DNA of 64,000 bases from Yamagishiella unicocca (Eukaryota > Chlorophyta > Chlorophyceae > Chlamydomonadales > Volvocaceae): contig BDSL01000080.1 of the NCBI GenBank assembly GCA_003116995.1, forward strand, positions 248,001 to 312,000, written 5' to 3'. The notes beneath the pieces were generated by a model. It did no database searches. It was not told the origin of the DNA and saw only the letters and a list, made by a program, of their open reading frames with translations. The translations under genes and the position numbers were made by a program. Every line of letters begins with the position of its first letter. Positions within the stretch are counted from its first letter, which is position 1. This document shows positions 1 to 12,049 of the stretch, in pieces.

Positions 1-295
1 TGTACGGCGTGCCAGAAGCCTATCTCTGGCATAGCTGCGATGAACTCTCGCAAACTACGCCACAAGGCAAGCGTCTAAATGTTTCTGCGTTATCAGAGGC
101 CTGCTTGATCGACGTGCTGAAAAGGATAGGGCGCCGACAGTCTGAGTCTGAATTAGGCTACAATCTAGCGGTAAGCCTCCTCCAGTTCACAGCTTATAAG
201 TCTCCCTTATGATTTGCGATACATCACAGAATCAACGTTTTTGGTGCAGGAAGCTATCGCTGGGGCAGCGGCTCAATACCTTTCAGGCTATTTCG

Positions 296-1151
296 ATGCA
301 GAAGCCTCGCGAGGACGAGGCTGCTCCTCAAGAAAGGCCATCTGGCTACCTTACGGAATTGGAGGTTTTAGCATGGAACGGAGATATGCGCGAGCTTCAA
401 CGGGTGTGTATATGCGATATGTACACCGCTGGCTCGCAAAAGCAGAAATACCAGTACACTATTTTTTAACATTGCTATACCTTTAGGAGCTAACAAATTT
501 CGCGGCATCCGACGCGACACGTTCTGCAGTCTACAGTTCCGCGTCACTACAGTATCCATGGTTGTCGCCATGTCACCTCAGCGGCGCACGTGATGAAGGA
601 TAAATTCAACGAAGGCACTTAAAGAACTCTACTTCAGGAACACAATCTCTGGCTAATGCGTATTCTTGGCCTTTGTACCCCAGGTGATTGGCTCTCCTGT
701 TGGCACGGTGCCTCGACAGACCATAGCGGCCCCTCAGGCGGCGGTCAGCGCCGCCGTTGCGGACCCCACGCGACCTGCTGGCTCCATAATACGCAAGCGC
801 TACTATGTACTGGAGCCTCTGGGCGTGTGGGTGGACCGCGGGAGGCTCACACGGACCCCGCCGCAACACGGCGTCGCTGACGATGGCGATGCAAGGATGG
901 ACGATGTGGAATTGGATGCCGCCGCACATTCGACTTCTGCAGCTCCTCCTTCTGCACCTTTAACTGGTACCACGGCTGGCACCGTTGTGACCACGACTGG
1001 TTCAGGAGAGGCTCGTCAGAGCCCCCTCACGGCTGGTGCGCAAGAGGCCAGTGCAAGCCTGGAGCAGCACCCGCGGGGGGATGAGGAGGGCCCAGCTGCT
1101 CATAACGGCGATGAAGCGAGCAGGGCGAGCGAACAGGCAGGAAACACCTAG
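296..1151 (+). CDS. Family copy A: short paralogue with WxGD exon and RKRYYVLEPLGVW core
   Basis: Exon 1 is 296-403 and exon 2 is 684-1151, about 191 aa in all. The start was chosen at the ATG that best matches where the other copies begin; an in-frame ATG also exists at 209. Exon 1 ends with LAWNGDMRELQR just before a GTGTGT donor. Exon 2 follows a TACCCCAG acceptor and contains IRKRYYVLEPLGVWVDRGRL. The rest is Ala/Ser/Thr/Glu-rich and ends without the ELWRAWGLE-like motif of copies F1, F2 and D, so this copy is either 3'-truncated or a short form. The 280-bp phase-0 intron sits exactly where the intron of the other copies sits. Function is unknown; the basic core could serve in nuclear import or nucleic-acid binding, which is inference. 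The gene model rests on comparison with the other copies in this window. Confidence 0.6.
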
Positions 1152-2474
1152 CACTACGATGAACGTTATGGCCGCAGTTAAATATAGATACTTGGGTCCT
1201 CCTTGCTATCGTTTTGGCGTGGCGGGGGGGGGGGATTTTAGGAGATAAATGGCCCGTAGGCCTTACTTTTCCTGTCGTTAGATCAAAGCGCTATGCGCCT
1301 TCGTTGGGGGTTAAGGGTCGGGATCACGCAATCCATGCCTGCTGAAGAATACGCGCCTAACATCCATTTCCCATTTAGCATTTCCCCTTCGCCACATGAT
1401 CCCGACTCGGTAGGTACGTGGGGCGCGGGCGACGCCTTTTTTAGTCGTACGTGTAGTTCCTCGAAACACTGTCCGCGCTCCAACCAACGTTTTTTCGCAT
1501 ACGTAATCTGGACCGTTACAACAACGTAATCTGGGCGTGATGCTTGGGGGTTTACCTCTGCATCTAGCGTGTTGAGACTTGCCCGGCGGCACGACGCAGC
1601 CACGCGTCTGCTGCGCTGGTGTCTTGTAGTGCGTCTAAATGCGAATGAAGGAGGTTGTAACAGGGTGGAGGGCTGGCAAGTAGTAGTAACAGTTATAGTG
1701 GGTTCCAGACCATAGGGCAGACGCAAGGTGGGGCCGGTGGGGACTCGGCATACCGGTTTCGTTGCCAGTAGTGTCCGTCGTGATGCGTGCGTCATTTGAT
1801 CTTGAACGGCGCAGAAGTGCGGTTGATTCGTGCACTGGGGAGACTAAGTGATATGGAGCCGTGTATGGAGTGCCAGGGAGCAGTTCGGAGCTGCAACTGG
1901 GCGGGGCACGACGCCTATCCAGGCTGCGGGGATCGATACGATGATAATAATGACCGCGTAGGGTTCGTTAATGGCTCGTTGCATTGCTTAGTGCCGCTGT
2001 GGCATGCGTAAAAAGTGGCAGGGAAGGCGGGCGAGAAACGATGGCGAGCGCGCAATGGCGGCGACGTGGTAGGACGGGCGGGGTGAGCGGGTGGCTGCTG
2101 GAGGCGGAGTATCGGTTCTGCGGGTTGCGCTGCTAGGTGCGGGATGCACTGCTCGGTGCGAGACGAACCGAAGGGATGCGAGCAGGAGGCCAATGGGCGG
2201 GAGCGCTTGAGGAGATGAAGGGGCAGCACGTGCTGTGGACCTGGTTGGCGAATGAAGCAGGAGCGGCCGTGCACCCAGGAGACGGCGGTGAAGGCAATAT
2301 CTTGGTTAGGTTAATCCGAGACAGGTGGATAGTTGCTGTTTGTATCCGCGGTTCTGCGCAATCGCGTCCTGATGATCTTACCGACCTACCGGGTACCACC
2401 GTAAGCCCGCCGGGCATACATGCTGCGTGCGACCGCCGCCTGGAGGGGCGGAGCCGCACTCGCGACGTGAATGA
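1152..2474. other. Intergenic stretch, no supported gene
   Basis: I see only short open frames in inconsistent phases and no recognisable protein motif. A run of ten G residues lies near 1225. A gene in the 1283-1795 region on the minus strand cannot be supported from composition or motif. Confidence 0.4.
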
Positions 2475-2775
2475 ACGCAAAGGATGTGCTGCATCTGGTG
2501 CCAAGTGGCCTTCATAGCACGCGGTTCCAATCGGCGTATGCCACATACAGTCACCGCTGCCTCGCCCGCCATTGTCGCCACTGGCTGCCCACGTGTACTG
2601 CGTCCGTCAGGGACCCGCCCATAACGCCCATGGCCAAGGCTGCTCTGCAGCTGGTAGCAGCGGAAGTGTTTCCGATGGGGTCGTCTGCGCTTCGTCAGCT
2701 CAAGTACAGGCGACCGATCAGATAGATCACTACGCCAGTATCCGGCGGGGCTGCACTACCGTAGTCTATAGGGTG
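2475..2775 (+). pseudogene. Family relic B: fragment of the paralogous family's second exon
   Basis: The stretch translates with similarity to the middle of copies F1 and F2: HLVPSGL, then a FQSxYAT-like piece, then LLPTCT-like and TPMAKA pieces, but in shifting frames and with no core or C-terminal motif. It closely matches the reverse complement of part of relic C (about 12160-12400), including a shared flank around 2715-2765 carrying CGATCAGATAGATCACTACG. B and C are therefore sister copies in opposite orientation, and the duplicated block may extend beyond the coding part. Nothing suggests expression. Confidence 0.6.
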
Positions 2776-4864
2776 GCGTACTTCCAAGCTCAACATTTAC
2801 AAAAATGATGTGGTCGTTGAGCCCTGTTGATGGGAATCTCGACCCTAGCCTAATTGGGCCGCTGCCTGTCGTTCGAGTCTCCTGCCCCATGAAGTTTCTG
2901 CCTGCTGCTGCCGCTGCTGCACGGTCTCGTAGAGGGTGATCAGGCTGGAGACACTAGAGGAGCGCTCGGTTGGCGTTGGCTTGGCCGCGACGCAAGGGAA
3001 ACGCACGAAGCTAGTTATACAGCGAGCATCACTCAACAGCTTGAATATGAATTCGGAACCACACTAAAAGTAAGCATCGTGTCAACCGAGTTAAGATGCC
3101 TTTGTAACAGCGAAGCAACCATCTCCGGCGCCATCGCCCTGTACTATCCAGCTACGGTAACCGAACCTCGGCCTTCTGTTGCCTCCAGTCGACGTTCCGG
3201 AGCTGCCGGGGGCCGTGAGCGACGCTGCAGCGGCTGGGAAATTATGTGATCCTTACTTAATGCCGCCGCTGATGGACTGGAGACGACAGCAGGACAGCGA
3301 CGCTCAGCAGCCCACCGGCTGCATTGCCCTGCACTAAGCATTACCGTAGTAGTCGCAGTAAGTAACTGTGCTTGCCGGTTGGTGGCCAAGCTTTCTCGGG
3401 CGAGAATCGCGGCAAACACTGCAAAACCTTTCAACAAGAACTGTTCATCGCGCACTGTTACGTGATTCCTCCAGGAGCTTAACGAGCCCATGCGCTGCAA
3501 GCTGCATGAAGGAGTCACGTTACAGCGGCGCACGTGTGTGAGTCGCTCGCAAGAGGTGAGTCACGCAATGTCACGCAGGCCAAAAAGAAGTTAGGAGTTT
3601 GAAGCCGCTCAGGACTCAGCAGTGCGCGACAGGTGAGTTATTATTGCATGTGCGATGCCGCGTACGGCAGCTGACTCTGCGACACGTGCACGACGCCCTC
3701 CCTTCCGCCTGCACCCTGCTTGCGGCCTGCTTGCGGCTGCTGCCCGCGCGACGTACGGCACATGCGAAGAGATGGACGGACCTGCCGACGAACACCACGT
3801 TCGCCTTTAGCGTCAAGTACATAGACAGCGCCTTTTATACATTTGTTACTTGCGTTTGGCAGGACCGTGCAACTCAAGTATACCCATCAGTCATCTAACG
3901 GAAATGGTTGGGAAAGCATCGGCGCTATGGATACGTATGCGTGTGTGGCCAACCAATTGCTTGCATGCCAACACATGTTAGGCGGTGTACCCGATGGTTC
4001 TTCCTTTTAAGGTCTGGAACCCAATGTAACCGTTACAACAACATGCAGCACCCTCAACTGCCGCCAGCGCTGCGCGTCAATTAGGCGGCGGCAGTGGCTG
4101 CATGTGCGCCCCAGAGGCTAGCAGTAAGAGGCGGGTTGGAAACACAACGCCGCATCGCATGCGTGCCAGCTAAATCACGACGAACGAAGCCAAAGTACGT
4201 CGCTCGTTGCTCAACAGAACTAGAAAAAATGTCGATGCCCGCAAATCATAAGCAGTTTGGATAATCGTCCTGCATCGAGCCTATAGCTCGTTACGTTAGC
4301 GTATCGCGCCTTACGTCAATCAAGTAAGCCACACGCATGCACTCCAAACATTGCCATGGTGGGCCCTGGCAAGCAGGCAAGGTGGCATGCATACGTCCAC
4401 ACCTCCGTTGGACGCACATCGCTGCGCTGCTAGATTTAGGAGTCAAATCAATCCACGTGCGCGCGGTCCTGGCTCAGTCATAACCGCGCCCCATCCAGCA
4501 AATCAGATGCACCGCGCCACGCAACTAAATCATCAATCGCACTTCTGCAACAGTGTCACGTGTCAACGCAATTGTGCACGCGCTTATTATACGTGTACAG
4601 GGCGCTGTCATCATCGTCGACATCGCTAGGCCTCCCTTTATGTCAGGGAACAGGCGAGAAGACTCACAGCGGGAAGTCAACTCGTTGGAAGACCTCCTCC
4701 AGAAGCTCAGAATAGCCATCCGCTGAAAAGGGCGACAGCTGTTCTGACCAAGATGCGGAATGGTCGTCTAGTAAGCCCTTGCCGGCAAAGTTTGCAGCGC
4801 CGTCTGTCCCAGCAGCAGCACTGCTGCCGGTATCACGACGTGCGCACTACTCCGACCCATCGCG
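2776..4864. other. Intergenic stretch, possible small exons only
   Basis: No supported gene. Two short plus-strand frames read like coding sequence. About 3188-3336 ends in DAQQPTGCIALH then stop. 4640-4726 is an ATG-initiated 28-codon frame with heptad-like LEDLLQKLRIAIR just before its stop. Either could be a terminal exon of an unrecognised gene, but no continuous model could be built. Confidence 0.25.
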
Positions 4865-6232
4865 TCAGACTGCTTGTGGAGGCAATATGCCCAAGCCACA
4901 GCTCAGGTCTTGCAGGTCAACATTTGTCGCGTCGTCATCCTCCGCCTCCAGGCCCCAAGCGCGCCAAAGCTCTGCGACACCTGTGGGTTCTGTTATTAGG
5001 GAGCCAGTTTCTGTCCCACTATCAGCCCTGCCAGCGGACAGCACTGTAGCCGTCTGAAACGTAGTCTGCGTGCTCATTTGTGGCAGCATAGCCGACTCCA
5101 TCGGCAAGAGTTTCCTCGCTACGGGCTGCAGCGGCGAAGTGTCTTCGGTAGTGGGCGTGGCGGGCGCCAATGCGGTCGTGGGGCTGGAGACGGCGGCGGT
5201 TGTACACGTGGGCAGCAGACTGGAGGCCATAGTGGCGGGTGAGGCAGTGGTGACTGTGGCGTACGTCGACTGGAATTGCATGCCCTGAAGGCCACTTGGC
5301 ACCAGGTGTTCATCTGTGAAGGCGGTGCTGTTGGCGGCGGCAGGGGCGGCAGGGCTAGCGGCAGCGATGTGCGTTGTCGGCGAGCATGTCGGCTGATCTG
5401 GAGTGGGCAGCTCAATATCCCCATCGCCGGCCAGGATGTTTGGTGAGCAGGTAGGCAGGGGGCTGACGGTGCGGTCCCATGCGGCGGTGCGGACCTGCTG
5501 GGCGCTCTCATCGCTGCCGTCGACAACGTTGGCCGTGGTGCCCTCCTCGCCAGCAGCGACACAACGTGCGGGTGGGCTGCAGGTGAGCCTCCCGCGCTTC
5601 ATCCACACACCCAGCGGCTCCAGTACGTAGTAGCGCTTGCGCGGGTTGGAGGCAGCAGTAGCAGGTCGCGTGCAATTGATTGTAGCTGATGCGACGACTC
5701 GCTTCCTCTCCACCGCCTGCTGCGGCGGGATGTTGGGCCGTTGCTCATTGCCTGAGCAGAGTACCTGAAGTATGCACATCATGCGAATGGCGTAATGTTA
5801 ACATGCATTGGCGTGTGTATGTGTGGAATTTGATAGTAGAACTTGTTACAGTTGGCTCCAGACTAGCTGATTTTGAACGTGTGTCATCGGCAGGCCATAC
5901 TCGAGCGACAAAGGAGGAGCGATACATTCAATATAGAGTAATATGGGAACAGGAACAGCGGTCAACAGGAGACCCCAGCCTCCGGGTAGGTCCCCACGGT
6001 ATGCTCTGTTCTGTAGTGTTCCTGACGAGGTAATTCGTCTGCGGTCCTCTAGGCCCACTGTAGCGTCATATTTTTCAGGAGACGACATCTCAATTTGCTT
6101 CCCAGAGTCACATCAGCTGGCATCAGCCAGTTCCTTGGCACGCACCCGTTCGAGGTCGCCGACATCGCCGCTCCAAGCAGAAATCTCAAGGTCGTCCGGA
6201 GCAGTGCTGGTTGCATTATCTTGCATCTTCAT
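4865..6232 (-). CDS. Family copy F1: WxGD exon, YVLEPLG core, ELWRAWGLE motif
   Basis: Exon 1 is 6232-6146 (29 aa, ending SAWSGDVGDLER) and exon 2 is 5764-4865, giving about 328 aa. The intron is phase 0 with a GTGCGT donor and an ATACTTCAG acceptor. Exon 2 opens VLCSGNEQ, reaches the core RKRYYVLEPLGVWMKRGRL, then a long Ser/Thr/Pro/Ala tract with SDESAQQVRTAAWDRTVSP and HLVPSGLQGMQFQSTYATVT, and finally ELWRAWGLE plus a short acidic tail. It is a very close paralogue of F2 along its length. A TGA ends it shortly after PPQAV, where F2 reads on for about 38 more residues, so the C-terminus is shortened. Function unknown; the composition resembles intrinsically disordered regulators, which is inference only. 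Confidence 0.72.
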
Positions 6233-9200
6233 TTGTCGGAGCACCAGCAGGCGCGGATATCGACCTAGCCGGAAAGCAAGGTTTCGTGCGCGCAGGCCGG
6301 ACCTGCAGCTGCAGAAGCAGCAGCGCGGCACAGTACCGAAGCTGACCGAAGAAGTTTATGATATATGTTTCCGCATTCTTGTGTACGGTTATGTACAAGG
6401 CAAAGGAATAAAGCTTACCGCTAGATGATAGGTAGCCAGGCACACGATTCGACTTGGGACGGAGGTAGGTGTCGATTGACTGACCCGCAGACGCCAAGTA
6501 AGTTTAGATAAATACGTTTATTTGTAGCAAATATAAAGTTATAACTAATTTCGCATTGGCTGCCCTGGCACTTTCATGACGTGCGGCTGCTGTACGGTTA
6601 CGTTATCGCTACCTGGCGGGTTCGATCGTCCGTCACACCCAATCAATAGACAATGTATAGTATGTATTTCCAAATTTTGTGCAAAAGATTTACCGCACAC
6701 CGACTTGACCACCGAAGGCCCCTTTTTGTGTCTGGGAATTTGTTTCCAGCATGGCCGGCTGTTTAACATAACATTCCGTATATAATACGTATGTCTCTAC
6801 CTATCCGGAGGTATTGATTGCGTCATCAGACGCCGCTGTCATTCATACGGCGGCAACTACTGACGAATTCGCTCGATCGCGCGCACGGCTGACGCACGTC
6901 CATACGCATATTCTGACCGCCAGGTCAGTGATCATACTGTTGACAGAGGAAGGACGTCATCACGGATGTGCTAGCGCGGAGTTCGTCGACATGCATGCGG
7001 CGGTTGCATGGGGACCGATTATTGTCTTTTATGTTATCACGTACGTTTTATTATCTACCCTTACCTAGATAGCATTTTATTGACGCGCGGGTAGCGAAGA
7101 CGACTTATTACCCCGGGTAGCAGGCTCGACTGCTGAACGCCAAAATAGGAAAGACGATGGGACGAGCGAGATGCATCCATCCAGCAGATCCTGCTGACAT
7201 GTATACATACACAGCTGGCGAAGCGACGGTGGGATTTACTTGACTGGCAGCGATCGAGGCAAGAGGACGTGTCTGTTTGTTTGCAGCCAGCAGCAGCACG
7301 TACGGTTGGTAATAATACACCGATCGAGCGCGCCAGCAGCCAAGCATTTATTTGATTACACAAGTCGGAATGCCCCCCTGTGTCACTACTGCGCAGATAT
7401 GGCATGACTGTCAGCCGTAGCGATCCCATAGGCCTACCTAGAACTAACGGGAGCGAGCGAGCGAGTGTCCCTCGACTCCTGGGCGTTTAGACGCTGCCTC
7501 TAGCGAGCAGCGAGACACAACAGCTGCAGCCAAGCAAGCAATATCAATAGCCAATGATGCCTACATCGCATTCGCATACGGACACGTACCGACGTACCGA
7601 CGGAGCCCGCCGCGAGCCATAGTAAGAAGTAAGCCGCCACCTTCCTCGTTGTCACCATCCTAGGCCCGCGGTGCGTGATGTCCATACTATGCATGTGTAC
7701 GTAGACAGAAACGGCACATACAGCACGCCCATAAATTAAACCTACCTCATAAACGCTCACTACTTTTGGTACGTTGGTACGTAGCTAGATAGGTATAATC
7801 GCGCCAAGCACGCACGCTACAAAACGCACAGAGCTGTAGCCGTCCATTGGCAAGCAAGCCTACGAATTCGTCGGTGCTATGTGCATATCTACAAGCGTAC
7901 TACGTACGCTTGCTTTGTAGGAGGACAATTTGATTGCCGCGAGACCAGCAGACAACGGGCGCGTGTAGACCATCCACACATACACGGGCATGCATGCATG
8001 CATACCCGGGCGTACATGCATGTACGCCTGCAGGTGACGCGTTAACGAGCCGCCACTTAATAAATCAACCCAGCTAATAAGCCAATTGAGTAATGGAACG
8101 GACCCACAAATAGAAAATTAAGGAAGGCGCTAGCTGTCTCCACTACAGCGTCTCTTGTAGATAGGAAAATAATCGGTACCCGCAAGCAATCAGCATCCGT
8201 TTAGTAGTCACGGTACCCCTACCCGTCATCTAGGATGGACCGTGCTAGATAGATGGCTACCTCGTTGAACATCCGCTGTAAAGTCGGCAGCCGCTAACTG
8301 CCGCCGATCTACATACGCACGTGCGCTCACCAGCCTGCTATGTAGGTGCCATATCGCAAACGCCATGCATGCTGCTGGGGTGCCCTGCTGGCAGCAGCTA
8401 TGTATGGTTCCCTATTAAAAAGACAAGCATAGCTTATGTTCCCATACAATGCCAAAGCGGATAAGCGCGAGAGAGCGTGGACGCCAACACGGCGTCGTGT
8501 GTATGTTCGTTCATGAGGTGTGCCCAGCCGCTGTGCCAATACTGCATACCGCATGTACTTACGCGGGTTGCTCGAGCCGGTTGCGTGACTTCGGTCTGCG
8601 TTGCGTCCTAGCTGCGTCGTCCTGCCAGCCAGCACGAACGGTTGATGCCAACACACCTATCACCCTATTTTGGTTGCGAATTAAGGCCCCCCGGAACCCT
8701 GACCACCGACCGTCATCCAGTAAGCGATTGCCCTCAAGAGGCCTCTTAACATACGTACGCACATGAACCTCGGGGCCAACATCGACCACGCACGCACGCA
8801 TCGTCCTGCCTGCGTTAGTTACTTTTCATGTAAGGCCCCATTTTCCAGTACATACAGTGGCTCATTCAACATGGGTCGAGCCAATCAAGAGTAAAATCGC
8901 GTTCTACATCGCAAGCCTGAACGCTGAAATTCACGGCATGCATAGTGGGCATAGGCCGGCCTCTATCTTCCTGCCTCGTGGCACTCCCTTGCCGAAGCAC
9001 ATACACCTGGGCCCGTGCCCGCCCCGGCCCGGGCCACTTTTCGCTTCTGCGCTCTGAACGTGAGCATCCCTTCCTTGTTACACCCGGGCCTTGTCCCCTT
9101 CTTGCTTGATAATACACCCGCCGGGCGGGTCCTCCTTCCTTAAACACGCATTCCGCCCGGACGGAGCACGCACGCGCGCGGAATTATGACCCAAACTCGC

Positions 9201-9285
9201 ACCGACCGCGTCAGAAAACCTCTCCAGCAGCAACGAGCTCGCCGCAGCTGCCCGGTTCAATAGACGACAACTGCACCTCTCATGA
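6233..9285. other. Intergenic stretch rich in palindromic tetranucleotides
   Basis: No supported gene. The stretch has many runs of self-complementary 4-mers (GCAT, CATG, TACG, TAGC). About 7990-8035 includes alternating GCATGC blocks and the palindrome GTACATGCATGTAC. Short open frames are inconsistent in phase and resemble no protein I recognise. Confidence 0.4.
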
Positions 9286-10565
9286 CTACCAGCAATAATC
9301 GTCGCCTAGTGATAATGAGTCCCGGTGGCCTAAACCCGTAGCAGCGCCATCTGTCCCAGCGGCGATGCCAGTGTCGCGACGTGCGCACTCCGGACCATCG
9401 CCATGGACTGCCGGCGGAGGCAATGCGCCCGAGCCACAGCTCAGGTCTTGCAGGCCATTAGCAGCTGGCAGGTCGACGTCCTCCTCTTCAAGCCCCCAAG
9501 CGCGCCAAAGCTCTGCGACACCTGTGGGCTCTGCTAGGGAGCCAGTTTCTGTCCTACTATCAGCCCTGCCGGACAGCACTGTAGCCGTCTGAAACGTAGT
9601 CTGCGTGTTCATTTGTGGCAGCATAGCCGACTCCATCAGGAAGATTTTCCTCGCTACCGGCTGCAGCGGCGAAGTGTCTTCGGTAGTGGGCGTGGCGGGC
9701 GCCGATGCGGTCGCGGGGCTGGAGATGGCGGCGGTTGTACACGTGGGCAGCAGACTGGAGGCCATAGTGGCGGGTGAGGCAGTGGTGACTGTGGCGTACG
9801 TCGACTGGAACTGCATGCCCTGAAGGCCACTTGGCACCAGGTGTTCATCTGTGAAGGCGGTGCTGTCGGCGGCGGCAGGACTAGCAGCAGTGGGGTGTGC
9901 TGTCGGCGAGCATGTCAGCTGATCTGGAGTGGGCGGCTCTATATCCCCATTGCCGGCCAGGACGTTTGGTGAGCAGGTAGGCACGGGGCTTACGGTGCGG
10001 TCCCATGCGGCGGTGCGGACCTGCTGGGCGCTCTCATCGCTGCCGTCGACAACATCGGCCGTGGTGCCCTCCTCGCCAGAAGCGACGCAATGCGCGGGCG
10101 GGCTGCAGGTGAGCCTCCCGCGCTTCACCCACACGCCCAGCGGCTCCAGTACGTAGTAGCGCTTGCGCGGGTTGGAGGCAGCAGCAGCAGGTCGCGTGGG
10201 TCCCACCGCGGCTGCTGCGATAGTGTTCGGCAGCAGCGATTGACCCATGGCGCCTATGCACAGCACCTGCAGCGTCACAAAGATGGCTTGGCGTTAGAAT
10301 ACATCGTGCGGGATGGATGGCGCCTTCGTATGTATGCGTCTTCGGTAAGTCAGGCTTTCCCGCGGCGCATGAGGAGCGAGTCGGTGCATCGCGATATATA
10401 TTATTATTCGTACCTAACAAGGTAAAGGGCCCAAGACAATCCTCGTCATTTTGTTCGCCATTCCCTCTGCCCGTTACTTCGCACCGCTTCAAGCTCGCCG
10501 ACGTCGCCGCTCCAAGCAGAAAACGCAAGGCCGTCTGGCGCGGTGCTGTTTACAGTGTCTTGCAT
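9286..10565 (-). CDS. Family copy F2: WxGD exon, YVLEPLG core, ELWRAWGLE motif
   Basis: Exon 1 is 10565-10485 (27 aa, ending SAWSGDVGELEA) and exon 2 is 10266-9286, giving about 353 aa. The 218-bp phase-0 intron matches F1's position. Exon 2 starts VLCIGAMGQ, carries RKRYYVLEPLGVWVKRGRL, then the same Ser/Thr/Pro/Ala blocks as F1 in the same order, then ELWRAWGLEEEDVD and a longer tail rich in Gly and Asp. Same strand and near-identical blocks indicate recent tandem duplication with F1 about 4 kb away. Differences include in-frame gains and losses of a few codons, as expected if the reading frame is kept under selection or the duplication is very young. Function unknown. Confidence 0.72.
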
Positions 10566-12049
10566 TTTCGGTTGCTTGCAGAAACGCCAATGCGCAGATA
10601 TCGATCTAGCCGGCAAGGTCTCGCGCGACCACGCGCACGCCGAGACCTGCAAAAGGAGCACGGGGCAGCACCGAAGGAGGTCATCACAGAACATGCGCGG
10701 TTATGTAGGATAGATAGCTTACCACTAGTCGATGGTGGCCTAATCGCTAATCCTGGCAGCAGACGTTGACTTCAGCTTTGAGGAAGGTGAATAGAGCCTA
10801 GAAGCGCTGCTGATCAGTACATCTCAGTAATTTATATTAGTGTATTTGTCCGCAGTGTATGGAAGGGGCATTTTTATTATGGTCGGCTCACTGCAGTACG
10901 GTTATCATGACTTTGGCCGTGTCTTTCGCCGCGGCATTGTATGTCAGTATGTGTGATGCTTTATACTTTGAGTCCGATGTATAGAAAAAAGCTGTCTTCG
11001 TATCAAAAGAGAATTGCATTGAAAACCCTACCTGATGACTCACCGCATCGTGTCTGCTGCGTGGATATCGTTTATCCCAGCATGAGCTGTCCGGAACGTT
11101 GATATTCTAATTGTTACCTCCGTACATTGTGTGTTAGAGGCACTGTTGGAGGCAGCAAGTGTCAAGGAAGGCCACGTCAGACATGCGGCCACAGCAGGCG
11201 AAACAGCTGACGTCCGTATATACGGAATTCGCACTCGTTCTGTACTTGCGGCCCTATGGCAGCCGAATCGTCATAAAGCACTTGTCATAATTTGAAGAAT
11301 TAAATGACGCGCTCATGGGGGGCATCGATTCATGGATGTGCATACGTCTTCTTCTACCTACGTAGGTACCCTACCATATATATACATTTCACGCACCACG
11401 CAACATAATATGACGGAAATATGCAGGAGGACGGGCTGGACATGCATCCGCACGTATGGCGCGCGCCCGCCCGCGGTGATAAGCTAAGCACATACAGCTC
11501 GGGCGGGCGCACGGGCTAGTAGTAGCGTGCGGCTGTTAACAACGCTGCTGCTGCGTGCTGCTGCATGCATGCATGCATGCATGCATGCTGTATGTTTTCA
11601 TGGAGGGAAAGCCGCGCCACGAGTTGCTTGCTTGGCTGCGTGCGATCAACCGGGTACTTGCTTGGCACTGCTTAGCTTGTACAGGATATCACCAGCTAAC
11701 TGGCGGGAGATGTATGTAGGTAGGCGAATTTCTTGTCCTCAATACGTTACAAGTTGGTCCCATCCCGCAGGTACGCCGGCGGCACTCAGCTCCCGGCCGG
11801 GCGGCAATAATAAACCTCCCAAGCTTAAGTAGCACTAAATAAACAGGCCGCCGCGTGCGGCACTCAGCTCCCGGCAATCCCCTGGATGGCCGGCACTCAG
11901 TAGTTCCCGGCATGCATCCCCGTGGGCCCATCTCCCAGACCAGCTGCAAAACGGCAATCGGGGCAAACATTATTCGTCAGCCGGGCGACAGATTTTCATG
12001 TTGCATATAGTGGCCAGTAGGACAACATCAAAGTCGCATCATCTCAAGT
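10566..12049. other. Intergenic stretch with (GCAT)n block
   Basis: No supported gene. A GCAT/CATG alternating repeat lies at about 11562-11590. The composition resembles 6.2-9.3 kb, with many short self-complementary words. Confidence 0.4.

Noticed and set aside
2850..2900. tRNA-like T-loop word GTTCGAGTC
   Set aside because: No matching acceptor, D or anticodon stems can be drawn around it.
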